Position numbers and translations under genes: made by a program. The notes under the pieces were generated by a model. It saw nothing but the letters and a program-made list of their open reading frames with translations. It was not told the DNA's origin and ran no database searches. This document shows positions 8,482-17,349 of a stretch of DNA of 64,000 nucleotides, one piece after another. The first letter of the stretch is position 1; each line of letters begins with the position of its first letter. Source of the DNA: Caldilinea sp. CFX5 (lineage in GTDB: Bacteria; Chloroflexota; Anaerolineae; Caldilineales; Caldilineaceae); assembly GCA_021405325.1 (NCBI GenBank), contig QWII01000091.1, forward strand, positions 1-64,000. Direction: 5' to 3'.

Positions 8482-9507
8482 TTATCCAATCGGCTGCGTT
8501 ACAAAGACCTTTTCCAACCCTGACTGATCCAGCGTCGGCGCGTTTTCCTGATAGAGATAACAACTAACGACCCGCCGCGCTTCGGTTTGATAGAGGGGCG
8601 GCTGTTGCGTTTGACAGCGCGCCATGACATGGGGGCAGCGATTGGCGAATTTGCAGCCCTGAAAATCAGCGGACGGTTTGGTTGGGGACGGGGTATTGTC
8701 ACGATGCCACATGCGTTCCGGCACAGCCAGCGGGATCGAGTTCATGAGCAACTGGGTGTAGGGATGTTGTGGCGCCTGCACAACCCGGCTGACATCCCCC
8801 GCCTCGCTGACGGCGCCGTGGTAGAGGACGATCATGTTGTGACTGATCTGGAAGCCGGTCGCCAGGTCGTGGGTGATGTAGATGATCGAGATACCGAACT
8901 TCTCGTTGAGTTCTTGCAGGTTGCCCAAAATCGTGGCGCGCAACGACGCATCGACCATCGAGACCGGCTCGTCGGCAATGATCAGCTTGGGCTTGAGCAG
9001 CAGCGCGCGCGCCACCATAATGCGCTGCCGTTGCCCGCCGCTCATTTGATGGGGGTAGCGGCCCAAGGTCTCCTCGGCGCGCAGACCGACCGTTTCCAAG
9101 ACATTCTCAATCAACTTGCGTGCTTCCTTGCGCGAACTCGCCAGCTTGAACTTGGCAATCGGCTTGGTCAGCACATGATCGACCTTGTAGAAGGGGTTGT
9201 AGACGCCATAGGGATCTTGGAAGACAAATTGCACATCATGCAAAAACTGGCGGCGTTCGCTTTTGCTCATGGCATGGACATTGCGGCCGCGGAACAACAC
9301 CTCGCCGATACTCGGCGTTTCCAGGCCAAGCAGCAGGCGCGCCAAAGTTGTCTTACCACTGCCGCTCTCGCCGACCACAGCCGTGATCAACGGCGGCGCT
9401 TCGTTGATGGTCATCGAAAAATTTTCCAGCGCGACCGTGCGTTTTTTATCAAATAAACCGCCGCCAAAAATTTTGGAGACGTTGCGAAATTCAATTAAAG
9501 GCGTCAT
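8482..9507 (-). CDS. Opp-type ABC importer ATPase (OppF-like)
   Basis: A 341-residue nucleotide-binding subunit. Walker A GESGSGKTTLARLL is near residue 46, the signature MSGGQRQRI and the Walker B segment LIIADEPVSMVDAS are in the middle, and the cysteine-containing C-terminal oligopeptide/dipeptide extension (CKFANRCPH) is present, as in OppF/DppF. It powers uptake of the ligand captured by the SBP encoded at the head of the operon. It is the last gene of the operon, 35 bases after the OppD-like gene. The ATG at 9507 has GAGGA upstream. The Opp fold is shared by peptide, oligosaccharide and nickel importers, so substrate is open. Confidence 0.9.
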   Translation of the reverse strand: MTPLIEFRNVSKIFGGGLFDKKRTVALENFSMTINEAPPLITAVVGESGSGKTTLARLLLGLETPSIGEVLFRGRNVHAMSKSERRQFLHDVQFVFQDPYGVYNPFYKVDHVLTKPIAKFKLASSRKEARKLIENVLETVGLRAEETLGRYPHQMSGGQRQRIMVARALLLKPKLIIADEPVSMVDASLRATILGNLQELNEKFGISIIYITHDLATGFQISHNMIVLYHGAVSEAGDVSRVVQAPQHPYTQLLMNSIPLAVPERMWHRDNTPSPTKPSADFQGCKFANRCPHVMARCQTQQPPLYQTEARRVVSCYLYQENAPTLDQSGLEKVFVTQPIG

Positions 9508-9542
9508 GTAAAGTCCTCAAGCGGATTGGTTCAGGCAGTGAC

Positions 9543-10553
9543 TTAGTGGGTAGGGGTTGCCTGCTTTGGTCGATAATCCGTCACCGACTGGCTGTCGTCT
9601 AACAAATGACAAGCGGCCCAACGCCAGGGCGCCGCTTCGATCAGCGCCGGCGTTTCGAGGGTGCAGCGGTCAAAGGCATGGGGGCAGCGCGGATGAAAGG
9701 CGCACCCCCTCGGCAAGTTGAGTAGTTGGGGCGCCAACCCGGGAATACCTTTGAGCGGCTTCTTTTCGCTGGCCGAAGGCAAACTGTCGATCAACAGGCG
9801 GGTGTAGGGATGCTTAGGATCGACCAGCGTCTTGCTAATGGCGCCGATTTCCGCCATCTGGCCGGCATACATCACCCCCAGGCGGTCTACCGTCTGCGCC
9901 ATGAGACCCATGTCGTGGCCGATCATGATGATCGAGGCGCCTAATTCGGCCTGCACATCTTGCAGCGTTTCGATAATGCGTTTCTGCACCACCACGTCGA
10001 GCGCACTGGTTGGCTCGTCGGCGATGATGATCTTGGGTTTCATGCTGATGGCAATCGCCATCGCCACACGCTGCTTCATACCGCCGCTCAACTCGTGGGC
10101 ATACATGTTGGCGACATCGCCACGGAGGCCGACCTTTTCCAGCAAACTTTCCACATGCTGGTCAGCTTCGGCGCGCGTCATCACCACGCCATGATCGCGC
10201 AGCCCATCCAGAATCTGTTCACGGATGCGGATCACGGGATTGAGCGAGTTCATGGCGCCCTGCGGCATCAAGGCAATGTCGGCCAGGCGCACCTTTTTGT
10301 ACGCCTCTTCCGCTAAGCCGGCCAGATTGCGCCCGTTGAGTAGAATCTCGCCACCGGCGACCCGTCCCGGCGAACGGATGAGGCCGCAGAGCGCCATGCC
10401 CAGGGTCGTTTTGCCGGAGCCGGATTCGCCCACCAACCCCAAAATCTCGCCTTTGTGGAGGTCAAAGCTGACATTGTTGACCGCCTTGACCGGCCCGCGC
10501 GGGGTTTCATAGCGGACTTCTAGCTTGCGAACTTGTAACACCACTTCACTCAT
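9543..10553 (-). CDS. Opp-type ABC importer ATPase (OppD-like)
   Basis: A 336-residue ATPase with Walker A GESGSGKTTLGMAL, signature LSGGMKQRVAMA, Walker B IIIADEPTSALDV and the OppD-type C-terminal extension with CAFHPRCPHAFDRC. It forms the ATPase heterodimer with the downstream OppF-like subunit. Its ATG overlaps the stop of the permease gene upstream by four bases (ATGA), indicating translational coupling. Confidence 0.9.
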   Translation of the reverse strand: MSEVVLQVRKLEVRYETPRGPVKAVNNVSFDLHKGEILGLVGESGSGKTTLGMALCGLIRSPGRVAGGEILLNGRNLAGLAEEAYKKVRLADIALMPQGAMNSLNPVIRIREQILDGLRDHGVVMTRAEADQHVESLLEKVGLRGDVANMYAHELSGGMKQRVAMAIAISMKPKIIIADEPTSALDVVVQKRIIETLQDVQAELGASIIMIGHDMGLMAQTVDRLGVMYAGQMAEIGAISKTLVDPKHPYTRLLIDSLPSASEKKPLKGIPGLAPQLLNLPRGCAFHPRCPHAFDRCTLETPALIEAAPWRWAACHLLDDSQSVTDYRPKQATPTH

Positions 10554-11476
10554 AAACCGCGCCTCGCTCGTGGATTGGCGATCTCATCCAGCCCCATCGC
10601 CAACATGTAAAGTCCATTAAAGAGAATCGAAATGACCAGAATCGGCGGCGCCCACCACCACCACCAGCGGTTGATGACCGCGCCGTTCAAAATCGCCCAG
10701 TAGATGGTCATCCCCAGGGTGGGCGAGTCGAGCGGACCGAGGCCAAGCGCTTCCAAGCCAATCGAGGCAAGAATAGCAGAGGAGACGGCGCCGACCAACG
10801 AGGCGGCAAGGTAAGGGAGCAGATTGGGCATCAATTCGAGAAAGATAATCTCAAACCCATTCATGCCGGTCAGCCGCGCCACTTCGACATAGGGGCGTTG
10901 TTTGAGCGTCAAGACCTGTGAGCGAATGACACGCGCTGGGTAGAGCCAGGCTAACGCACCGACAATCAGCGCCATGTGATTAATATTGAGCCGTCCGCTA
11001 AAGGAGATGGCGAGGATCAGCAACACCATTAACCCTGGGATCGTCAAGCCAACATCGACAAGGCTACGGATGATGTTGTCCACCCAGCCGCCATAATAGG
11101 CCGAGACAAAGCCCAGCGTGGTGCCGATAGTCAGCCCGATGATCCCGGCCAGTAAGCCGATGCGCAAGGTGAGTGGGATGCCGGCGACGATGGTGGCAAA
11201 AAGATCCCGCCCCAGCTTATCCGTGCCAAAAGGATATTCCGCCGAAGGTTTCAAAAGGGGACGGGCGGCTAGCGGTTCTGCGTCCTTAATATCAGTGATG
11301 TAGGAACCAATGAAGGCGAACAAAAAGAGCGCCAGGAGAAGCACAAAACCGGTCACTAAGGCTGGGTTCCGGCGCAAAAAGCGCCCCAAACCGCGCAGCC
11401 GCGCCAACGACGCGGATTCAGTAGAAGATGAACGCAACTCGCGTTGGGTGTTGGATAACGCACTACTTGAATTCAT
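10550..11476 (-). CDS. Opp-type ABC importer permease (OppC-like)
   Basis: A 308-residue inner-membrane permease of the BPD_transp_1 group. After a short cytoplasmic leader there is a first membrane segment (ALVTGFVLLLALFLFAFIG), then the OppC-type periplasmic loop (PLLKPSAEYPFGTDKLGRD), and five further membrane segments. The EAA-like coupling loop is seen around ARLTGMNGFEIIFLELMPN. A repetitive tryptophan run (RWWWWWAPP) precedes the last segment. It begins 12 bases after the OppB-like gene and overlaps the OppD-like gene. Confidence 0.9.
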   Translation of the reverse strand: MNSSSALSNTQRELRSSSTESASLARLRGLGRFLRRNPALVTGFVLLLALFLFAFIGSYITDIKDAEPLAARPLLKPSAEYPFGTDKLGRDLFATIVAGIPLTLRIGLLAGIIGLTIGTTLGFVSAYYGGWVDNIIRSLVDVGLTIPGLMVLLILAISFSGRLNINHMALIVGALAWLYPARVIRSQVLTLKQRPYVEVARLTGMNGFEIIFLELMPNLLPYLAASLVGAVSSAILASIGLEALGLGPLDSPTLGMTIYWAILNGAVINRWWWWWAPPILVISILFNGLYMLAMGLDEIANPRARRGL

Positions 11477-11488
11477 GAAGGAAGAATC

Positions 11489-12490
11489 TCACTTTTCATA
11501 AGAAATCCGTGGATCCAGCAACGGATAAATCAGATCAAGCACCAGCGTCGCCAGGCCAATTGATACAATGGAAAAGAAGACAACGCCTTGCACAACAAAA
11601 TAATCGGTCTCGCGGATGGCGCGCCATAGCATCGAACCAATCCCAGGATATTGAAAAATAATCTCTACCAACACCGCGCCGGAAAAGATATTGCCCAGCA
11701 CCAACGCCATCCCCGTTACTTGCGGTAAAATGGCATTGCGCACAGCATAACGCATAAAAAGTGTGCGTTCGCTCAACCCCTTGGCATCGGCAAAGACCAT
11801 ATAATCTTCACCCTGGGTTGTGATCATCATAGCGCGCATGCCCAACGCCCAGCCACCAACTTGGGCTAACAAAATCGACAAGGCCGGCAAAATCGCATGG
11901 TAGGCGATATCCAACGCAAAGTCCCAACTTAGCGTCGGCAGCGTACCGCGTTCAAAGCCGCCGCCCGAGGGGAAAGCTTTGACCGCAAAGGCCAAAAAGT
12001 AGAGCAAGAGCAAGCCCAATAAGAAATACGGAATCGCATTGAGCGAAAGCAGCGGACCAAAGAACCAGTGGACATAACGGGGTGTGCGAGGCCAGCCAAA
12101 GAGCGCGCCAAGGAGTGAGCCGACGGTAAAAGAGATCAAAAATGACACGGTGAGCAAGCCTAAGGTCCAAGGCAGCGAATCGAGCAGCATATCGATGACC
12201 CGGTTTGGATAATGGGCAATCGAGTAATTAAAGTCAAATCGCAGAATATCACCTAGATAGCTGAGATATTGCTGATAAAAGGGCCGGTCCAGACCAAATT
12301 TAACCTCATAGGTCTTGACGATTTCGTCTAACCCGGATTGTACGGCGCCACCGAGCATCGCTTCACGCATCAGCTTCTCTCGGATCGGGTCTTGTCCTGT
12401 CAAGCGCGGCAAAAAGAAATTCACACTCGCTGCCAGCCAGACGATGATCAGAAAAAAGAAAACACGGCGGATGATGTAGTTGAGTCGCAA
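11489..12490 (-). CDS. Opp-type ABC importer permease (OppB-like)
   Basis: A 333-residue permease with an N-terminal membrane anchor (RRVFFFLIIVWLAASVNFFL), a large periplasmic loop and the six-helix BPD_transp_1 core. The coupling loop is visible as AKGLSERTLFMRYAVRNAILP. Translation starts at a TTG preceded by AGGAG; the next in-frame ATG codons would remove the first helix. It lies 87 bases after the substrate-binding protein gene and pairs with the OppC-like permease. Confidence 0.88.
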   Translation of the reverse strand: MRLNYIIRRVFFFLIIVWLAASVNFFLPRLTGQDPIREKLMREAMLGGAVQSGLDEIVKTYEVKFGLDRPFYQQYLSYLGDILRFDFNYSIAHYPNRVIDMLLDSLPWTLGLLTVSFLISFTVGSLLGALFGWPRTPRYVHWFFGPLLSLNAIPYFLLGLLLLYFLAFAVKAFPSGGGFERGTLPTLSWDFALDIAYHAILPALSILLAQVGGWALGMRAMMITTQGEDYMVFADAKGLSERTLFMRYAVRNAILPQVTGMALVLGNIFSGAVLVEIIFQYPGIGSMLWRAIRETDYFVVQGVVFFSIVSIGLATLVLDLIYPLLDPRISYEK

Positions 12491-12577
12491 AAGAGGTATC
12501 TCCTGTTTTGGACAGAATGAAGAGATGACAAGACGAGCGAGAAGCTCACCCTGTCACCCCTTCCTTTTGTCATGCCT

Positions 12578-14401
12578 TTACTTCTCCACTGCTTCCAAAT
12601 TCCACAACACCATTTCCCAGGTCAAGTGCCATGAGGCGCCGTTAACATAGGGATTCTCGGCGGTGGGCCAATTGGTCCAGTAGGTTTCATTGTAGCCAAT
12701 GCGGTGATACAATTCGGTCAACGGGATGTCAGGCAGATTGGGCAGCCAAATTTCCATTGCATCGACAAAGAGGCTCTCCAACTTGTCATAGTCGGTCATT
12801 GGTGTGACATAGACTTCGTCAACGATCTTGTCATAATCAGGATTGCTCCAGCGCGATTGATTGGCTTGGTGATTGCCTGGAATCGCCTTGCTCGCGCCTT
12901 GATAGAGACGGAGCGTGAAGTATGGATCATTGACACTCCCACCGTGACCAAAGAAGGCCGCTTGATAATCACCCTGTGTAAAGCGATCAAACATATCCGG
13001 CGGGTCGGCGGGCGTAACTTCGATCCCCTGATTTTGAAGCTGTTGCACAACCACCATGCCCATACCGTTGAGGAAGGCCGGCACAAACGCTTCAAATTTC
13101 AGTTGTTCACCAGCGGCGTTGACCCACTTACCTTCGCCATTCTTGGTGAAGCCCGCCTTTTGCAGCAATTCGGCGCCCTTGTCCGGGTTGTACTCCGACG
13201 TATTATACTGTTCAAGCAGTTCCCCAGCGGCGTCAAAGTAGCGCATCAGTGGTGGATAGGGTGGCATAGGCAACCGCGAAATGGTGTTCGCCCCCGACCA
13301 GCCAATGTCCACGACTTGTTCACGGTCGATAAAGTAACTCATCGCCCAGCGCACATCCGGGTTGTCGAAGGGCGCTTTTTCGGTGTTGACATACATCGAC
13401 ACGGGCCACCAATCCAAGTAGCCATAGGGCGCCTGGCGACCGGCATGGGTTGTAATCTTTTCGTTCTGGTCAAAGATCGTCTGGAAGGTTTCCGGCGCCA
13501 ACGTAAAGCCGGTGTCGATCTCGTTCGTGATCAATGCCTGGGCCTGTTGTTGCTCTTGGCCATCGGGAATTTGGACAATCCGCTCCATCTGCGGCATGGG
13601 GGCAAGCCCTTGCTCGGCAGCCCACCAGGTATCGCGGCGGTCATAGATCTTCTGCTCCGGCGAAGAGGCAACCACCGTGAAAGGCCCAGTGGTGACGGGC
13701 CACCCTTTTGCCAAATCAAACGCGCCAAAGGAGGCCCAATCCTGCCCTTCAAAGATATGTTTGGGTACAATGTAAACACCGATGTCAAACTTATAGCTGA
13801 CGAGGTTGAAGAAGCGCGGGGCGGGAACTTTGAATTTGATCAACACCGTCGATTCATCAATCGCCTCGGCACTCTCTACGAACATTTGCACATCCACGCC
13901 CCAACGCACGGCTGGACCAATCTCTTTGAGCGTTGAGAAGGTGTAGGCAACATCCTCGGCGCTAAAGTCCACGCCATCACTCCATTTGATGCCCTGACGT
14001 GTCTTGATGGTCAACTCGGTGCTATCTTCATTGTATTGGTAACTCTCGGCCAGCCACAGCAATTCTTTGTCGGCAAAGGCGCTATAAAACGCTAGTGGCT
14101 CGTACATAATATTGGCGCCATTTTGATGGTTTGCACCGACTGCGTAGGGGTTCCACAGTTCATAATCAATGTGCTGACCTTCGCGACCGCCGCGCATGAG
14201 CTTGAGGGTGCGGTTGCGCGGCACTTCCTTCAAGCCTGCGGGCGCCGCGGCGGCGGGCGCAGCATCAGCCGCTGGCGCTGCGGCCTGTTCACCGCCGGTC
14301 GGTGCTGCCGGCGCGCCACCACAAGCCGCGATCAGCAAAGACAGCAGCAAGAGCAACGTCAGGCCGAGCGGTTGAGTTCTTCTCGATCTCTTCAACGTCA
14401 T
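12578..14401 (-). CDS. Opp-type solute-binding lipoprotein (SBP_bac_5)
   Basis: A 607-residue extracellular binding protein of the peptide/oligosaccharide/nickel family. The signal peptide (PLGLTLLLLLSLLIAAC) ends in a lipobox with Cys about residue 27, followed by an Ala/Pro/Gly linker. Family landmarks include SDGVDFSAEDVAYTFSTLKE and VKWS-type strands early, and DNPDVRWAMSYFIDREQVV in the middle. The ATG at 14401 is chosen because AAAGGAG is eight bases upstream; a GTG nine bases earlier is too close to the ribosome site. It heads the five-gene importer operon. The surrounding sugar genes make an oligosaccharide ligand at least as likely as a peptide, which is inference. Confidence 0.88.
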   Translation of the reverse strand: MTLKRSRRTQPLGLTLLLLLSLLIAACGGAPAAPTGGEQAAAPAADAAPAAAAPAGLKEVPRNRTLKLMRGGREGQHIDYELWNPYAVGANHQNGANIMYEPLAFYSAFADKELLWLAESYQYNEDSTELTIKTRQGIKWSDGVDFSAEDVAYTFSTLKEIGPAVRWGVDVQMFVESAEAIDESTVLIKFKVPAPRFFNLVSYKFDIGVYIVPKHIFEGQDWASFGAFDLAKGWPVTTGPFTVVASSPEQKIYDRRDTWWAAEQGLAPMPQMERIVQIPDGQEQQQAQALITNEIDTGFTLAPETFQTIFDQNEKITTHAGRQAPYGYLDWWPVSMYVNTEKAPFDNPDVRWAMSYFIDREQVVDIGWSGANTISRLPMPPYPPLMRYFDAAGELLEQYNTSEYNPDKGAELLQKAGFTKNGEGKWVNAAGEQLKFEAFVPAFLNGMGMVVVQQLQNQGIEVTPADPPDMFDRFTQGDYQAAFFGHGGSVNDPYFTLRLYQGASKAIPGNHQANQSRWSNPDYDKIVDEVYVTPMTDYDKLESLFVDAMEIWLPNLPDIPLTELYHRIGYNETYWTNWPTAENPYVNGASWHLTWEMVLWNLEAVEK

Positions 14402-14863
14402 ACCATGCACTCCTTTGGGTTTGGGTTATCAACTTGGCGCTGGGCAACGGTGATTGCTCTGGTGATCTCTATGGCCGTAAGCCTTGGCGCTTGTGTGACA
14501 ACTTGCTTTGGGAAAAATGAAATGGAATGGGGTCCTTCAAATTGCATTTGTGATGCGGGTCAATTGTACCTGAGACCTTTATATTGCGCAAACTGCATTT
14601 TTGCCTGGGACAATTGGCGTTCATACAGACCTCATTTCAATTTGGTGGCTTGGGTACTCTACAGTAGAATCAAGGTATCGACGTAACTATCACACCTCTG
14701 TTCACGCGCAGCCGGTTCGTGACTGGCATCTAGGGCGCCGGTCACGAACCGGCTGCGCGCGGGCGTGGTAGGTACGATAAAAAGAGGATCCCTTTCCCAA
14801 AACTCAAGCGACCCTACGGGACAGGGGAACCTACCAAACTTGATTCACTAGAAAGAACACGCA
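14402..14863. other. Divergent intergenic region with palindrome and promoter
   Basis: No gene is seen in these 460 bases between the importer operon (minus) and the sugar isomerase gene (plus). A plus-strand promoter candidate is TTGGTG (14642-14647), a 17-bp spacer and TAGAAT (14665-14670). A perfect 18-bp inverted repeat, arms 14706-14723 and 14741-14758 (core CAGCCGGTTCGTGAC), lies between that promoter and the isomerase start, so it would be in the 5' leader. Repeated AT-rich half-sites around CAATTG occur at 14553-14630. Confidence 0.6.
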
Positions 14864-15697
14864 ATGCGTCTCGGCGCTCCTCTCTTCCAACCATACGATG
14901 ACCCTTTGGCTTGGGTAGCGGCGCTCCAAGCCAAAGGGTATCGGGCGGCTTATTGTCCGGTGAAAGCCGATGCGGATCTCGCGGTGATTGCCGCCTATCG
15001 TCAAGCGGCGCAAGCCGCCGGCATTGTGATTGCCGAAGTCGGGGCGTGGAGTAATCCGCTCAGTCCCGATCCGGCGGTGCGAGCGGCGGCGCTCGACAAA
15101 TGTAAAGCCGGGCTGTTGCTGGCCGAACGGATTGGCGCGCGCTGCTGCGTCAATATAGCCGGCTCGCGCGGGGAAAAATGGGATGGCCCTCATCCGGCTG
15201 ACCTGACCGAAGAAACCTTTGACATGATTGTGGCGACCACGCGTGAGATCATCGACGCTGTGCAACCGCGACAGGCGGTCTATGCGCTGGAGACCATGCC
15301 CTGGATGTATCCCGATTCGGTCGAGAGTTATCAACGGTTGCTCAAAGCCATTGATCGCCCCGGCTGCGGCGTCCACTTTGACCCGGTAAATTTGATTAAC
15401 AGCCCGCCACGCTATTTCCGCAACGGCGCCTTGATTCGGGCGGCGGTAGCCGCCCTCGGCGCGCAAATGCGTAGCGTCCATGTCAAAGATATTCAACTGG
15501 CGAACCAGTTGACGGTTCATCTGGACGAGGCACGACCGGGAACGGGCGGCTTGGATCTACACACTCTCCTGCGTGAATTGAACCGCCTGGAGCCGACCTT
15601 ACCGATCATGTTAGAACATCTACCAAACGAAGCTGAGTATGAGCTGGCGGCTGCTCATGTACGCGCCGTCGCCCAAGAAGAAGGAATTCTGCTATGA
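14864..15697 (+). CDS. Sugar phosphate isomerase/epimerase (xylose isomerase-like TIM barrel)
   Basis: A 277-residue TIM-barrel protein of the AP_endonuc_2/xylose isomerase-like family. Metal-ligand strands are visible as YALETMPWMYPDS (Glu), GCGVHFDPVNLIN (Asp/His), RSVHVKDIQ (His, Asp) and a final LPIMLEHL (Glu), a normal set for divalent-metal sugar epimerases. Its stop overlaps the ATG of the following oxidoreductase by four bases, so both probably act on the same sugar or inositol-type intermediate. The start ATG lies close to the motif AGAAAGAACACGCA without a strong ribosome site. Confidence 0.8.
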   Translation: MRLGAPLFQPYDDPLAWVAALQAKGYRAAYCPVKADADLAVIAAYRQAAQAAGIVIAEVGAWSNPLSPDPAVRAAALDKCKAGLLLAERIGARCCVNIAGSRGEKWDGPHPADLTEETFDMIVATTREIIDAVQPRQAVYALETMPWMYPDSVESYQRLLKAIDRPGCGVHFDPVNLINSPPRYFRNGALIRAAVAALGAQMRSVHVKDIQLANQLTVHLDEARPGTGGLDLHTLLRELNRLEPTLPIMLEHLPNEAEYELAAAHVRAVAQEEGILL

Positions 15698-16674
15698 GCA
15701 ACGCGATCTATGCCATCACCTTTACGGCGCGTGAACAAGCCGAACTGTTGCCCGTTGCCGACGAACCATTGGAGCCAGGCCCCAACGAAATCGCCGGTCG
15801 CTCGCTGGTAACGCTGGCCAGCCCTGGCACCGAACTCAACGGCGCCTATATCGGCCAACAATTTCCGCGCCAGCCTGGCTATGCGGCGATTTTTGCGGTG
15901 GAACAGGTCGGCGCAGAGGTCGAAGGGGTGCAAGTGGGCGACCTGCGCTTTTGCATGGGCCGCCACCGTTCCTATCAGCGTTTCCCGGTGACGGAAACCG
16001 TTGCCGTACCAACGGGTTTAGCGCCGGAGTGGGCGGTCTTTACCCGTCTCATGGGCGTGACAATGGCAACCTTGTCCACAACGGTGGCCCGTCCGCCGGC
16101 GTTGGTGATGGTGACGGGACTGGGGCCGGTCGGCAACCTGGGGGCGCAGATTTTTCAATCGTGCGGTTATCGTGTGCTGGCCGTCGATCCCGACCCGACG
16201 CGGCAGGAGTTGGCCCATCATGTCGGCTTGCATCGCGTCTATGCCGGCGTCCCCAAAGACGACCCAACGGTGGCCGGACAAGTGGCGCTTCAGTTAGAGT
16301 GTTCGGGTCACGAGCAGGCGGCGGTGGATGGTTGTCAGGTCTTGCAAAAGTATGGCGAACTGAGTCAGATCGGTGCACCCTGGTCGCAACGCAATAACGC
16401 CACGGCCCATGAACTGCTGCGGCTGATCTTCTTCAACTATCTCACCGTGCGCAGCGGCTGGGAGTGGCAACTACCCAATCACCCGACGACCTTCCGGCGC
16501 GGCAGCATCTTTGAAAATTATGCGGCTGGGCTACAGTGGTTGCACGAAGGACGGGTCAAGGTCGATGGGCTGTATGAGTTGATGAACCCCCAACAGGCGC
16601 AACAAGCCTATCAGGATATTTTGCACCGTCGGCTCACCGTCCTCGCGCCGATGTTTGATTGGCGGGGGATGTAG
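15694..16674 (+). CDS. Medium-chain dehydrogenase-like oxidoreductase
   Basis: A 326-residue protein with an N-terminal GroES-like domain (SLVTLASPGTELNGAYIG) and a Rossmann domain whose dinucleotide loop is visible as VMVTGLGPVGNLGAQIF, followed by an acidic end to strand two (VLAVDPDPTR). The usual structural zinc cysteines are absent, as in many sugar-modifying members. It probably oxidises a sugar hydroxyl with NAD(P). It is translationally coupled to the isomerase/epimerase upstream by an ATGA overlap. Confidence 0.75.
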   Translation: MSNAIYAITFTAREQAELLPVADEPLEPGPNEIAGRSLVTLASPGTELNGAYIGQQFPRQPGYAAIFAVEQVGAEVEGVQVGDLRFCMGRHRSYQRFPVTETVAVPTGLAPEWAVFTRLMGVTMATLSTTVARPPALVMVTGLGPVGNLGAQIFQSCGYRVLAVDPDPTRQELAHHVGLHRVYAGVPKDDPTVAGQVALQLECSGHEQAAVDGCQVLQKYGELSQIGAPWSQRNNATAHELLRLIFFNYLTVRSGWEWQLPNHPTTFRRGSIFENYAAGLQWLHEGRVKVDGLYELMNPQQAQQAYQDILHRRLTVLAPMFDWRGM

Positions 16675-17349
16675 GATTTGTCAGTAAGATGACATAAGCT
16701 TTGAACCTTGTCGGCAGAGATTCGCAAATCGTATAAAGTGCGCAATGCAAGACTGAGTTGGGCAGCAACCCGTCCACGGCTCTCGAAGAATTTTCGCAGA
16801 CGGTAATGGTCAGTCGCGGAGCGCGTTGCTTCCAACCCCAAGTCTTGAGCCGTATCAAAAGCTGCTATTCCCGGCCGCTTTGCGCCGCGTCGTTGGGCGC
16901 TTAGGCTTGCTGTTCTCAAGCGGGCGTGTACTGGGTGAAGGAAAATCGGTACGAATGATATAGGTGCGGATGCGCTTGCCGGCAAATTAAAAAGGGGAGT
17001 GCAGCGGTAATTGTAATGCGCACGCCTATGCCGCGGGCGCCATAGGACTATACTGGGGGATGGCTTCATCGAAGCTGACGTTTCCTTGCTACACATTTGC
17101 AACCGCGCGGGCAGTTGTGCGTAGTGTAGAATGGCGTTCGGCGTAGATCAGCAGCAGCGTGCGTGGCGCCGGTCAGCTATTGATTTTGCAACTGTGATGA
17201 ACGTTACGAAAATAAAGCGGTAACTGGAGGTCATCGCCGCCGGCGTGACAAGTTCCAAGGATTACCGAAACAATTCGCTACCCTTCATAACAGTTGTGAT
17301 CGGCGCCACGCACGCGCCAGACTGGTGAAGGGAACAAAGCACGCAAACA
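16675..17349. other. Intergenic region, no gene recognised
   Basis: These 675 bases have stops in most frames. On the minus strand two overlapping frames (about 16634-17102) are open and contain segments such as RLRKFFESRGRVAAQLSLALR, which look slightly protein-like and might be a decayed gene or transposase tail, but I cannot assign them. The last ~150 bases form the leader of the sugar-binding protein gene. Confidence 0.4.

Noticed and set aside
16634..17102. Minus-strand frames upstream of the sugar-binding gene as a transposase fragment
   Set aside because: Weak protein character, two frames compete, no terminal inverted repeats or recognisable DDE motif; kept only as an unassigned gap.
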